From: Platycnemis pennipes
Lineage: Eukaryota; Arthropoda; Insecta; Odonata; Platycnemididae
NCBI GenBank assembly: GCA_933228895.1
Contig: OW121848.1
Location: 133,628,615-133,692,614 of the forward strand
Direction: 5' to 3'
Length of the DNA: 64,000 bases
This document shows, piece by piece, positions 24,195 through 36,008 of the stretch. The position numbers and the translations under genes were made by a program. Within the stretch, counting starts at the first letter, position 1. Each line of letters starts with the position of its first letter. The notes beneath the pieces were generated by a model. It was not told where the DNA came from, searched no databases, and saw only the letters and a program-made list of their open reading frames with translations.

Positions 24195-25975
24195 TACTCT
24201 TTTTTCATGTAAGTATATAGACATTCCTTTCTTCGTCTTTCCGGCGTTATTCGTCACGAAAGACGCTTCGGTTCGCAAAGAATTGGATCTCATCTTCGTG
24301 AACTACTGCTTTTAAAGTATTTTCGCCAGGGATTAAGGCATTTGGAATGTCTCTGTTCCATTCCACTTGACGTGCATCGAAAAATATTTTCTTTGTAGGT
24401 CCGCTATCTTTAAATCAGCTTTATAAGTAGGCGTTAATGGGCGGCAACCCATTAACGGAGGCGATATGCTCCCTTTAAGAATACATGAGTCGCTGAGTGT
24501 CTGTGGCTAAGATTTTCAGATGATGAAGGTATAATGAGGCAGAATTCATCGTAGGCCCTTGCTTATATCTTTGTCGATGTGTACCAAATGATCAGCAGTT
24601 TGATGTCCTGTTCAACGGTTAGAGTATTGTACTTCATGAAACTTCAATCCACGTGACACTCAAATTAAAACAGGGATTCCACCAAAAACTCCTATTCATC
24701 GTTTGGATACAATAACGGCCTTTTTGAGCGGAAAGGCAGGGCTAAAAACAAGTAGAAATTTCCGGTTTCTAGTTCCTCGGAGGTATTTCCTCTTTTAAAA
24801 TGCACCGTTCATGGCGTAATAACTGTGTCAATGGATTCGTAGAGAATGCCAACGTGTTTCATAATCGTGGAGACACTTTCAAGGGCCAAGAATGATATCA
24901 ATTTTACATAAAATACTTATTTTTTAATCTTAATCTGTAAGGAAGGATTTTATCTGGTGGTTAGGACTGGTCTTGACTTTCGAGCTACTCAATAAGAAAG
25001 CTAGTTTTGAAAGTTTCGCAGAATATGACAATATGATGAAAAGTATTTCTTATGAGTATTTTCCGCACCAAGCAACACATGATTGAAAAATTCAATCCTG
25101 AAACCTTAGTTCCGACAAAGGTCGAGACAAATAGAGCCCAATGTTGCCATATTAACGCGGAGGTCTAAGGAACTATCTCGTCTTCTGAAGATGCGTCGGC
25201 CAAATTTGACAACAGAGCTTGCCTTTTAAACTCGAATCGAACGGATGGAAAAGTTATGTGGTCATAAGAGACTGTGGTGCTGCATTCAAAAAACATTATT
25301 CTATATCACACGCTCTTCATTTTTGCTCACTTAATTAACTCGTGACAATGGGGACGCGTTGCCTAGTTCCGCGTAAATACGACGACAATGCACTCCATTT
25401 GGCTGAATCGAGTCCGAACGTATGTACGTACGGTTATAGAGTCCACCCGATTAAACTAAAGCTACTCTACATACCGCCTTGCATTGAGGAGTAGACGTTG
25501 AACCGAGTGATCCTTTTCACTTGGCTTCATCCCATCCGCAGCTAGCCGAGAGTTCGCGAAGGGCACAATGGGAAAAGGCCAGTCCCTCTTCTTCTCCCCA
25601 CCCTCCTCCTGGGACCCCTTTCGTTGCCCGGGGTCAGTGGTCGGTCCCTCGGATCCTCTCGCGTGATGTCGACCCCCCAATGCATCCATCGACGAACAAA
25701 TGCCCATCGCGAGCGCGTCCACAAAAGAGCATTGTGCCTCGCGCAACGTTCCTTGGCGGAGATTAACTCATTCTACTTCCATCCTTGGGAATACAACAGC
25801 CGACCTTCGAGAGCACGGAAGAATAGGTATTATCGACAGCAGCGGCTTCGGTCGGGAGGAATAAGATCCCACGACTGGATACGTGTGCCGATAGCTAGGA
25901 AACGGATAGGGAAAGGGGGCCGTTACCGAGTGGAGGTATATTCGATAAAGAATCTAAACTTGTTTAATTTGACTA
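24195..25975. other. No gene recognised; GC-rich patch at 25.5-25.9 kb
   Basis: Mostly featureless. 25450-25900 is CpG-richer and has overlapping open frames on both strands (up to 210 codons on plus). They overlap across frames, lack any recognised domain and contain no signal of selection I can judge, so none is called. Confidence 0.4.
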
Positions 25976-25984
25976 AAATGACGG

Positions 25985-26600
25985 ATTTCCATTCAGGTAA
26001 CTCTAGTTCGAGGACCCATACGTTTCGGAATTTCTTCCGCGTGTTTCCATTATGGGGTGGACAACAGTTTCGCCAACGTTTCAGTTCGCGTCTTCAGGTC
26101 CGCAGTGTTCATGAGCAGATTTTTACCGTCGTACATACCGTTCAGTTCTGCCATATGCGCTCTGATTTTCAAGTGGGCGCATTTTCATTGGTCGTTCGAC
26201 TAGTTTTATTTTCAGTTAGGCGCTTCCAAGCATGGGGGTGCTATCCTCGCTCCTAAAATTTTTGGGGTTCTTGGCCGTTTCGATCGCCTCGCTTATGAGC
26301 CTGGGGAAATAGCGTTTTTCGGTCTTGATTAGCTCGATTCAGTGAAAATTGACGCTGTGCGTCGGGCCTTCCCAGAAGTCCTCCGGGATGCCTGAATGGT
26401 ATATAAGACGGGTAAAATCGGCTCAGAAATACTTCGGACCTGAATACGCGAACTGAAACGTTGGAGAATTGTTGTCCCCCCCCCCAAAATGGCCACACGC
26501 GGAAGAAATCCCGAAGCGAATGGATCCTCAAACCAGACACTCCGCGGAAGCCTCAGTAAGGAACTTTAGTTCGAATCTGAAAATTGACAGGTCCTGTTTC
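25985..26600. repeat. Large inverted repeat
   Basis: The segment 26003-26150 (TTTCTTCCGCGTGTTTCCAT, GACAACAGTTTCGCCAACGT, CAGTTCGCGTCTTCAGGTCC) is mirrored at 26385-26560 on the other strand with scattered mismatches; the spacer is about 235 bp. The deduced peptides FFRVFPLWGGQQF and FFRVWPFWGGGQQF reflect this mirror and do not indicate a gene. Confidence 0.75.
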
Positions 26601-26989
26601 TTTTTCGCGGACAACGTCCATCAGGACCAAGGATGGAATATACTCAGTTGAGGCTGGTTGACTGCTAACTAAGAAAGTTTCGCACGTCAGGATTTTTCCG
26701 GCCTGCGGGTGGTGATAGTGTGTCGACTCAACCCCCTTACTTTCAAAGGGCCCAGCTCCGTTCCAGGGGTCTATTCCACAGTCTATTCCAGGGGTGGGCA
26801 ATATTTTTGAGAGTTCGTGCCAAAAACGGCCAAATCTCTAAAACAAAATCTTTCCATGTTCCAACAATTTTTTTACATTTGATGTCGTGATATTTGATTT
26901 GCAACAAAATCGTGTTTACTTGACTAAACGAAATAAATACGGTTTGAAATTCCTGCAGTATCTCTTCGAGTTTGCCAGAGTTGCATATT

Positions 26990-27385
26990 TGATATCGCTT
27001 GTCAATCAGAACTTAATGGGGTCGTTTACCATATTTTTTGACTGCCGAATATGATAGAGTTTGTAAAATAAAAAGACTCGTATTTTTCCGTTTTTTGATC
27101 CGTCAATTATTTCTCGAGTTATAATCGGCGAAAAAATTGATGTGTTTAACCCTTCCGGAAAAGTGGGCGTGGTGCAATGGGGGAGACACAGTTGACTCTG
27201 CCAATAGGAGCGATTGCGACAGGATCTGTCCTGGCAGACCTTCCGAGAATCCCCCTCAACTCCCTTCCCTCTCCCTAAAAGGAGTCAAGAACGGGAGGAA
27301 AATGACGTCAATGGTATCAAAGTAGCTTTTTCGGTGGGCGTCACCTTTTGCTTATTTTAATTTTGATTTATGAGCGAATGGTTGT
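26990..27385. repeat. Interspersed repeat, inverted copy of 14615-15070
   Basis: Complement of the 14.6 kb repeat, with internal differences around 27190-27260. Confidence 0.75.
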
Positions 27386-27614
27386 GGTTAGAAGATTAAT
27401 TTTTTCACTAAAATTCATTTTTCGTTTCCATCTAACGATTTCGTGCACAACATTGCTATTTCGGTTCCGAGCAAACGACTCCACTAGGAGTAGCAGTTGC
27501 CAATACTCGCAGCTATGTTTGACTGTTACTTCGGGGTAGCATCTGTTTGCAACTGCTACTAGCAAATATCAGTTTTGCCGTGGTTTTATCCACCCCTACT
27601 ACATATCAATGATT

Positions 27615-27790
27615 GCCTTGAAATGCGGCCCAGCTCTCGTTGGAGACCCAGGTCTTGATGAGCCCTCCAAAAGTACTAAATAGGGACCGATTTTCGACGG
27701 AAAAATCTTTGCCACCGCCGGTATTTGAACCCAGGCCTTAGAGATGGGAAACAGGACTCACACTACTAGACCATCCCCATCTCTTGACGA
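27615..27790 (-). mobile_element. tRNA-derived SINE
   Basis: The minus strand has head GATGGGGATGGTCTAGTAGT, B-box-like GGTTCAAATACC, then the body GGCGGTGGCAAAGATTTTTC and ATCGGTCCCTATTTAGTAC. The last two blocks are shared with the SINEs at 38.4 and 59.4 kb. Confidence 0.8.
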
Positions 27791-27901
27791 AAGAAAAAGA
27801 GATTTGTTCATAATGTGAGGTCAAAAAATGTTCTCTTATAAGAATCGACAACGAAGAAAATATTCTCCATGAATATTAGCCTCCTTTGGATTCCACCGAT
27901 T

Positions 27902-28415
27902 GTACATCTACATAATACTCCGCAAGCCACCATAAAGGTGTGTGGCAGGGGCTGAACCCACACCAAACTTTAATTACACCTCATGCATAAAAAGGATTAG
28001 TAATAAAATGGTAGTCTAAACATCAATTTTTAAAAAAGATAAAAATACCAGAGCAAACATGAAACACCATGCTGTTAGTCGGGTTAGCTTAAAGTTCTCT
28101 TACCAACATGCAACTACCTATGCTATCCATTGATACACTCGTATTGGATATATTTACCACCATTCATATCCCTAAGTGTACGATGAAAAAAGGACCTTTT
28201 GAATCTGTCAGTTCGGCAGTCGATTTCTCTGATTCCGTGATTATGGACCAGTCTACCATAGTAAGTCGGAGTTCACGAAATATTTTTGACGTCATCAGTG
28301 AACATATTATCTTGGAATTTATTTAAGAGATTAAATCTAAATTTCAGCCTACGATCTGACAATGATGCCCATTTTTAATTCATATAATAGACTGGAAGGG
28401 CTTAATTATGATGGT
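27902..28415 (-). mobile_element. CR1-like 3' region with terminus
   Basis: Minus-oriented. The end block is GCCCCTGCCACACACC, GGTGGCTTGCGGAGTATTAT and GTAGATGTACA at 27902-27950. The 3' UTR and the last coding block follow to about 28415. Open frames on the plus strand here are shadows. Confidence 0.8.
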
Positions 28416-28419
28416 AGAT

Positions 28420-28835
28420 CTGGGCAGTGTCGATCCTTAACTTGAAAAGTTCCTCCCGTTCTCGTTCACCAAAAGGAACGGGTCTCTAAGATTCCTTCCT
28501 TTTCGATGACGATATTGACGGTAGTTCCATTGGGTAGTAATGGGCAATGCCGCCAAATAAAATTTTTGAAAATTGGATGGTGTAAAATTAGAGGCGAGGG
28601 AATTCAATTTGCGCAAAAGGTGCCAGTTGCCCACGCCATGGCCCTGTCGGCGATGACGTAAATTCTCCTTTACGACCGAATTTATCGTTTACTAAGCGTC
28701 AACTTCCATCCCCAATAAGGTAATCTATGTGCATCAGCTAACTTGGCACTTAAAAACGCAGGATAATCAATAGAAAAGTAATAGATATTCACAAGTTTTT
28801 TTTTACCTTTGCTGACAGAACACGAAATTCCCCAC
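28420..28835. other. No gene recognised
   Basis: No supported features. Confidence 0.4.
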
Positions 28836-28840
28836 ATCAA

Positions 28841-30857
28841 GGGGCCGATTGTGTAACTCGGCTAACGTTCGATCGTTAGTGACCCGTTCACTCTCGATCG
28901 AGCTCACCGTCTTCGAACGAGGATGAAAAGTGCGATTGTATAAGCTCGATCGTCAGCAGGCAATCGAAAGTTACGGTGTTGTCAGATTTACAGCATATTT
29001 CGCACTTGTTTCTCTTGTACGCATGCGCAAAGAGCTTATTTGAAGTAGTTGCATTTGTTTTGAATATCAAGAATTAATAATAAACATTACAATGACTGAA
29101 AATTTAAGATAACTTCCTCACGAGTATTATACAGTGGCCTCAATGCGTTCCCAATTGATAAAGTAATTCATAATTACTTGTCATACCCTGACTTTCACAG
29201 ATAATTATCAAAAACGTCTGCTTAATTCGCAACTCATAATATTTCATTATCACTCAAATTGTGTTCTCTATTGCTGATAATGCATAAAAAAATAGTACGT
29301 CATGTTGAAATTCTATATTATCACTCCGGATATTCTCGTCATCTAATTTAACTAATGTTCTACGGTTCACTGTAAATATCATTTAGCAAAACTACGCTCA
29401 ACGTATTGGCACATATATATGCATCTTCAGACAGAAATTGATTAGGTTATTTATAGATGCACAATTAAATACTATCCTCAATCTAGTCCCCAGCATTAAA
29501 GCAATAGTCAACCTTTATTACTATTGAAACACTTTCACAGCGTTCTCCATCACATCAAAGATAAATACCTATGAAACTCACTTTTAAAATTCCGTGCCGC
29601 CTGTCTCTCTTGTAGCATACCTATTTTCCCATAACCAGATTTCTTGTACGTAGGTACACGATAACCTACCGTGAGATATATAAGGCAGCATTAAATAATT
29701 TACACAACTTCTCCAGGCACACACAGCGGCACACAAATAAAGGCACAATCCTATGGCTAATGACATCAAGGCGAGTGAATGAAAAGATTATCTTTTGAGA
29801 AGGCAAAATTTAATGAATAAAGCATAACGAGACAGCATGTGTTGCATAAGTCGACAAAAATCATCACCCTTTCACTTGGACGTAAACAACAACAGTCATA
29901 ATAATAATAATAATGTAAAACACTCTCAAACAACACAGTAATCCCTTACGAGGGCAAATCGTAATGCTTATTGATAATTAGACATTACCTGCCTTAAACG
30001 TAGACGGAATAATTATTTCAACACAATAACATTGGACACCACTATGCAATGAAATAAAAATATGTCACTTGGGGTGGGAAATTTTACTGAATGAAGAATA
30101 ACAAAGCACTACACTGTTTATCCTTTCACCACTTTCACTGGGACGTAAACAATCACACTTACAAGACAAGAGAAATCCCCCTCACTTCAATTCACATAGA
30201 TTGCAAATCTTAATTTAAGGCAATAGGTGAAACGACGAAATAATTGCCGACAACAATTTTCTCTGACATCTGTATAGATACTATAATACATGCAATCCAT
30301 CACAGTTCACTAAAAACATTGTCAATCGCTGAATTGCCACAATGTGTAGTCACAACACACGCTATATCTTCACTATGTATTATTCTCACCGTAAGTGGCA
30401 TTGCTCAAGTGAAACTGTTGATGCCAATGCTGAAATTAAAAGTTGAAATTATATGTAACAGTCCGATAGCTTGTTTTAAATTGCTATTCATTACATTCAC
30501 CCACCTAACGTTGCTATAATTATTCTAATTAATTCACTCTGTCACATCATACACAGCTTTTTAAGCAATTTGATACTTCAAATTACATTCTTATTCCGTA
30601 ATAGTTCAAACACCGTTCCTCACAACGATAATTTATCACTTATACATGAAAATGCAAACAAAAACAAACCTTCCAACGATTGAAAATGGCCGTAACGTCA
30701 AGTATATAGCAGTCGACGGGTTTCCTTCGATCGTGAGCCGAAAAACCTTCGAACGTAAAGTTACACAATCGCGCCTTCAATTGTTTTCGAAGAATTACCC
30801 ACAACACCACGGAATACGGCTCTTTACGTTCGAACGTAAAGTTATACAATCGGCCCC
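28841..30857. mobile_element. PIF/Harbinger-like DNA transposon, non-autonomous
   Basis: The left end GGGGCCGATTGTGTAACT and the right end (complement GGGGCCGATTGTATAACT) match over 17 of 18 bases. The triplet CAA lies immediately outside each end (28838-28840 and 30858-30860), consistent with a 3-bp target duplication. GGGCC-type termini with 3-bp duplications are typical of PIF/Harbinger. ACGTTCGA and its complement recur within about 130 bp of both ends as subterminal repeats. The 2.0 kb interior has no open frame above 91 codons and no transposase motif I recognise, so it is probably a deletion derivative. A block around ACTTTCACTGGGACGTAAAC is repeated inside (29870 and 30130). Confidence 0.8.
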
Positions 30858-30859
30858 CA

Positions 30860-31140
30860 AATTGTAAAAACCCATTTTAGCCCGATTTAAACGGTAAAAT
30901 CATTAATACTTAGCTGTTATTTCCTTTGGTTCATTTGGGTCCTCTTTTAAGTAGGTATTTTCGTTCATTTGATTCCTCGAGTCATTTCGTTCAAAATTAA
31001 CTACATATACTATTGCTTGCTGTTTTGGATTCGTTCATCGAGCCGATTCGTTCGTGGAATGAACGACCCAACTCAATGGACCTCTTTATCACACACACCT
31101 TCCTACTCCTCTGGCTAGCCGCATCCCCGTGGCAACGGAT
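30860..31140. other. No gene recognised
   Basis: Contains repeated TTCGTTCAT-like blocks (30960-31060); nothing else supported. Confidence 0.35.
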
Positions 31141-31142
31141 TC

Positions 31143-31905
31143 CCTGGGGGGTTATTTTGTAATCTCACCTTTTTAATGACTCTTTGCGGGAAAGCGGGAG
31201 ATCCGTTTCGCTCTCTTAATGATCGGCTCACGAACGGATCGTGAATTGTCGAAGCTTCTGTCGTTGAATAAACAAACAAGTGCCTGGCAACGGCAACCGC
31301 TTTCTTCAAAAATGGAGGAATACGATGAAGGTGAGTGAAAAATTGTTTGTCCATATCATTTTAATTATTCGGATGGCATGTCAAGATAATTCATGTCCGA
31401 TAATTTCCTTTATACCAATATTGGAATTTGCATTTGTTTCTCGCAACATTTTACGTTAATAGTGTTTCATCATTTTTCATTTTCTCAATAGTGTTCCATT
31501 CAAGAAATCATTTGTTGATAAGATACAATTCGTGATTTAAGAAAGTTTAACTTCTTCACGTTGTGCAAATTCCAAAAATACAATTAAAAATCGATTGTAT
31601 CTTTCTCGTTCTTGCCTTTTTTTCCAACTCAAGCTTCTAGTGGAAACGATGGTGGCTCCATGCCACGTTATTTATGTAGATGAGACGGGAACTAATGTCA
31701 GGCGGAGATAATGAAACGGATCAAGAGTCGAAAGATACGGATCAGAGCGGATGAATCGTCTGAAAGACCAGCACATGACCGGCAGTTCACCGCTTGAGAT
31801 CCGTAGATGGTCACGCCGCCTGGGTGGCGGAGTTTAACTACGAAAAAGTGACATTGTATGACGTATTCTCACTAAAGTGAGATTACAAAATAACCCCCCT
31901 GATCT
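31143..31905. mobile_element. Inverted-repeat-bounded segment
   Basis: GGGGGGTTATTTTGTAATCT at 31146 is repeated inverted at about 31903, with CTG or CAG outside it, giving inverted ends of about 25 bp about 760 bp apart. CAGGGG-type ends suggest hAT, but no clean 8-bp duplication is seen. It encloses a possible first exon (31315-31331). Confidence 0.6.
31313..31331 (+). other. Possible short first coding exon
   Basis: ATGGAGGAATACGATGAAG followed by GTGAGT, a strong splice-donor match, would encode MEEYDE and break in phase 1. It sits below GC-rich sequence. No downstream exon is recognised in the window, and the segment lies between inverted repeats. Weak. Confidence 0.25.
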
Positions 31906-32204
31906 TCCACCCCCTCCCCCTCTGAACGAGAAGATGAGAAGAGAGGGGCAAACTCCACAGACGCTGATTATGTGGGAATCTCGCTGTTTATCGCCGCCCA
32001 TTAACACCGTAGGGGATGAGGGGCGGGGAAGTCGAGTCAGTCATGTCGTCTGGCTGCGCAAATCTCCTGATTTCTTTCGCGGACCAATGAATGCAAGACG
32101 CATGACTTAAAGACCAAATTCAGCATCTCGACTACAGTCACGCTACCACTGCTCGCTTCCTAAAATCCCTGCAATAAGTCGAATTGGTGTACAGAATCTA
32201 TATC

Positions 32205-33540
32205 TACATCTACATAATACCATGCAAGCCACCATAAAGGTGTGTGGCAGGGGGTGGATTTACACCAAACATGAATTACATATCATGCATAATAGAGGAT
32301 TAGTAATAACATACTAGTCTAAACTTCGATTTTTTTAAAAGATAAAAATAGCAAAGCAAGCAAGCAATATGATGCTGTTAGTAGGGTTAACTAAAACTCC
32401 TTATACCAACATGCAATTACCTAGGCTATCCATTGATACATTCGGGTTTATGCTATTGGGTATATTGACAGCTATTCGTATCCCTAATATTACGAGGAAA
32501 AAAGGACATTTTGAATCTGTCAGTTCAGCAATCTATTTCTCTAATTTTGTGATTATGGTCCAGTCTACCACATTAAGTTGGGGTTCACAAAATATTTATA
32601 ATGTCATCAGTAAAAATATAATCTTGGAATTTATTTAGGAGATTAAGTCTAAAATTCAACATACCTACGATCTGACAATGATTCCCAATTTAATTTATTC
32701 ATTAGACTGGTTACGCTAATATGGTTATCAAATTTACAAATCTTACTGATCTTCGCTGCAAACATCCGAGTTCATTATTTAGGCCTATTTCGTATGGATC
32801 CCATATACTAGCAGCGTATTCCAAATGCGGTCTAGCAAGGGAAAAGTAGCTTATTTTTCGTACATGATCGTTACATTTACTCCGTACCCTTTTGATGAAT
32901 CCCAGTTTACGATTAGCTAGACCCATTATTTCACGCACGTGTTTACCCCAGGAAAGATCATGTATCAGTCTTATTCCAAGATATTTAATGAATTCGACGT
33001 TTGTTAATTGATTATTACTTATTTTGTGAGTGCTAGAAGGAGAACAATTCTTTTTCAAAGAATACATTACCATGCATTTTTTAAATTTAATACTAATTGC
33101 CACGTATCATACCAGTTTTCAATTTCTTATAGGTCATCACTTAAATATTCTTTATCGTTTGGGCATAGAATTTCCCTGTACACTAATGTGTCATCGGCAA
33201 ATAGACAAAGCTTTCTTTTTACCACATTATTAATATCTTATACGTACAGAAGGAACAGGAGTGGACCTATCACGCTACCTTGTGGCACACCCGAAGTGAC
33301 TTAAATTGTCGGGGGGACAACGTCCAAAACAACCATTTTCATCCGATCATGTAGAAAATCATTTATTAATAGTATAATATTTCTTTTAAACCCATAACAT
33401 TTAATTTCACGATTAGTTTGCCTTGTAGTACACAAGGCAAACTAATTGTGTTTGCCATGACACCTTGTCGTAAGCTTTCTTGAAATTGAGAAATATAGCA
33501 TCCAATGGAATATTATTTTCGCCAGAAGCTAAAAGCGTCA
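32205..33540 (-). pseudogene. CR1-like element with RT core (FADDT) and 3' terminus
   Basis: This is the most complete copy. From the right on the minus strand it reads LNFKKAYDKVSWQTQLVC, a gap, SGVPQGSVIGPLLFLLYV, an in-frame stop, KLCLFADDTLVYREI (palm catalytic Asp pair intact), then the 130-codon frame with TNVEFIKYLGI, HDLSWGKHVREIMG, FIKRVRSK and ARPHLEYAASIWDPYE. The C-terminus and 3' UTR follow, ending at CCCCTGCCACACACC, GGTGGCTTGCATGGTATTAT and GTAGATGTAGATATAG near 32210-32260. No endonuclease is seen. At least one stop and several frameshifts show it is inactive. Confidence 0.88.
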
Positions 33541-34062
33541 ACAGTGAAAATATTATCATGGGATTTATTTAAGAGATTATGTCTAAATTTCCACCTACGG
33601 TCAGATAATAGATAATTTCCAATTGAGTCCATATAATGGTCTGGTTCCACTAATATAGTCACTATGCTCTTTACGAATCTTTCCAATTTTCGCTGCACAT
33701 GCTCCAGATCATTATTTAAGCCTATTTCGTAAGGATTCCATACACCGGCAGCGTATTCCAACTGAGGTATTATAAGGGAAGAGTAGCTTATTCCTCATGC
33801 ATGAATGTCAAATTTACCCAGTACTCTTTTTATGAATCCCAGTTTACGATTAGGTTGACCCAATATTTTTCGTGTTGTTACTATTTCATTTGTTTACCCA
33901 TTATTTCATGTGTTACCCCAAGAAAGATCATGTGACAGTCCAAGATTTTAAATGGATTCCACGTTTGTTAATTTATTATTACTAATTTTGCAAGCGGTCG
34001 TAGGAGAGCTATTTATTTAAAAAAATTCATTACTAAACATTAAAAAAAATTAAATTCTTACT
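33541..34062 (-). pseudogene. Second CR1-like RT fragment, same strand
   Basis: Encodes the thumb and tail again: degraded HDLSWG, a GSIKRVLGK-like block, then MEYAAGVWNPYEIGLNNDLE, HVQRKLERFVKS, SIGNYLLSDRRWKFRHNLLN. It lies directly upstream of the 32.2-33.5 kb copy in the same orientation. The RT C-terminus therefore appears twice in a row, implying a tandem or nested insertion. Confidence 0.8.
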
Positions 34063-34069
34063 GCTCTGT

Positions 34070-34560
34070 CATCATCATCATCGGTCAAAAATCCTAGGAT
34101 TGGTTTGACGCAGCCCTCCACTCGATTCTTCTACCGGCCAACCTCTTCATATTGACGTAGCTCCTCTCTTTTATTTGCTTCACAACTAGCTCCATGCACC
34201 TCATACGAGGCCTGCCTTTTCCATTCTTCCCGTTCACTTTTACCTCGACGATTGCCTTCATCAGGCCATCATGTCTCATAATGTGGCTGACTAAGTTGTT
34301 CCCCGTCTTCTTCTCAGGGTATTCAGAAGATTTCTCTTTTCTCCCACTCTTCTTAGGACTTCCTCGTTACTTACTCGGTCGATCCATTTAATCTTCAACA
34401 TTCTTCTGTAGCACCGCATTTCGAATGCTTCCAGCCTGGACTTCTCTGCTTCTGTTATTGTCCATGCTCCGCTGCTATATAGTAGGATGCTTCAGATTTA
34501 TGTTCTAATGAAATGTTTCCTCACTTCCACGCTTGTATTTGCAGCCTGCCATGCTATGCC
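34070..34560 (-). pseudogene. Non-LTR C-terminal tail fragment
   Basis: The minus strand encodes the conserved tail: a degraded SGAWTITEAEKSRLEAFEM, RCYRRMLKIKWIDRVSNEE, HIMRHDGLMKAIVEVKVNGK, NGKGRPRMRCMELVVKQIKE and RRIEWRAASNQS, with the usual 3' end GATTTTTGACCGATGATGAT. A frameshift lies in the middle. Confidence 0.8.
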
Positions 34561-34583
34561 TATGCACTGCCATGTATCACGCC

Positions 34584-35112
34584 TGAAGATGGGTAAATTA
34601 CCGTAATTTTCAATTGAGGTAAATTACCTTGGTAAATTACGGAAATTTTTGAAAATTACCGTAATTTTCCGGTAATTTTAAGTTTTGAGCTGAAAATCTT
34701 TATCAGAGGTCTCAAAACGAAATCAAATATCATTGAGATATAAATGCCGACACTTATATCAAACATATCACGACGTTTATCAGTTATAACTCATTTTAAA
34801 AAAATATAACAAAGTTGGCAGCAACACGCAATTTGCCTCTCTTTTGTCACACCGTGAGAAATTTTCGTTCCAAAGACATATATCTGCGCAATGTGCATTT
34901 GTTATTTTACTCTGAATTAATCACGGACGCAATGTAAACAAAATCGTTTTAATTTCTTAATTTATAATATCACCCATTCAAAGGTTTCTTCGTGTGGAAG
35001 AAATTTTCTGAAAAAGATCTTTTCTGAAATTTTCTGGAAATTACCGTTTATTACGGTATCCACGGTAATTTACGAAAATTACCGCGGTAATTTACCGAGT
35101 TGCCCATCTCTA
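34584..35112. mobile_element. hAT-type non-autonomous element 1
   Basis: The ends TGAAGATGGGTAAATTACCG (left) and the complement TAGAGATGGGCAACTCGGTA (right) form terminal inverted repeats. The 8-bp sequence ATCACGCC is duplicated exactly on both sides (34576-34583 and 35113-35120). The ends are filled with TAATTTACCG-type short repeats in both orientations. Non-coding. Confidence 0.9.
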
Positions 35113-35183
35113 ATCACGCCATTTTAAACTGTAGTTGAGATTCTAAATATGGCCCTAACTCTTGTCTTCTATACGCCCTAGAG

Positions 35184-35559
35184 CAGGGGTTCCCAAACTG
35201 GGGGGCGTGAGCAGTTAAAAATATAAATCTCTAAGTAAATAAAATCCATACATTTCTTTAACTAATTTTATGGTGTAGATTTTTAAAAATCACCCTTGAT
35301 GTTTAGAAAACTTAACAATCCACTTGCATAAAACTCTTTTATATCAAAAATATATAGCTTGTTGTCGATGTTTTCCCTTAACAGTATTTCTTTAAATTGA
35401 AACTTATAATGTTGTATTTTGTGATAGTAAAAATACATGTTTTTTTTCAATGTAATACTTCTTTTTTCACATGTTCACAAAATTTACTGTGAAGGGGGGC
35501 GTGGAAGGTTTCCATTTTAACAGGAGGGGGCGTAGTTCAAAAAAGTTTGGGAACCCCTG
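35184..35559. mobile_element. hAT-type non-autonomous element 2
   Basis: Left end CAGGGGTTCCCAAACTGGGG; right end is the inverse of CAGGGGTTCCCAAACTTTTT. The 8-bp duplication CCCTAGAG is exact at 35176-35183 and 35560-35567. CAGGGGTTCCCAAAC is a classic hAT (Charlie-like) terminus. The interior is AT-rich and non-coding. Confidence 0.93.
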
Positions 35560-35569
35560 CCCTAGAGGC

Positions 35570-35875
35570 TAGATTTTCCAGTTTTCCTCCGAGCACGTGG
35601 CTGGGCGATTACGGCAAGAGATTGATGTTGCAGAGGGAGGGAGGGGGGCGGGTGGATGGCCGAAGCTCTTCCACCCCTCTTCCCCAAGGCCGAGGGCGGA
35701 CGGCGACTGCAATCATTTTTTCTTTCGGTTTCACGGTCAAGGGGAAGAGAATTCGACGCCCTTTGTCCAAGCGATTATCGTGATGGGAACAGGCGCAGAT
35801 ACATTTGCATGCAACCCCGTGGCGACATCGTTCTTGAAAGGACAGTTACCATCGTGACCTTTAGTCTATGATAGC
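35570..35875. other. No gene recognised; GC-rich patch
   Basis: Overlapping open frames in all three plus frames (up to 86 codons) in a G-rich stretch; no domain. Confidence 0.35.
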
Positions 35876-35879
35876 AAAG

Positions 35880-36000
35880 CTTAGGGATGGCAGTAGTAGC
35901 ACATTGTAGCTCTTAGTTGCACGTCGATAGTTCAGGTTTGGTGATCTTGACCCCCTGCCACACACCCTCGCGGTGGCTCTCAGGGTATTGCCTAGTAGTA
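35880..36000 (+). mobile_element. CR1-like 3' terminus
   Basis: GTTCAGGTTTGGTGATCTTG, CCCCCTGCCACACACCCTCG and GGTGGCTCTCAGGGTATTG, plus orientation; the tail is eroded. Confidence 0.75.
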
Positions 36001-36008
36001 GGTGTAAA

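Noticed and set aside
25624..26256. 210-codon open frame on the plus strand
   Set aside because: It runs through a GC-rich patch into one arm of an inverted repeat, overlaps open frames on the other strand, and shows no domain.
26780..26815. Possible hAT end (CAGGGGTGGGCAATATT)
   Set aside because: Resembles a hAT terminus with TCTATTCC before it, but I found no matching inverted end or second duplication nearby.
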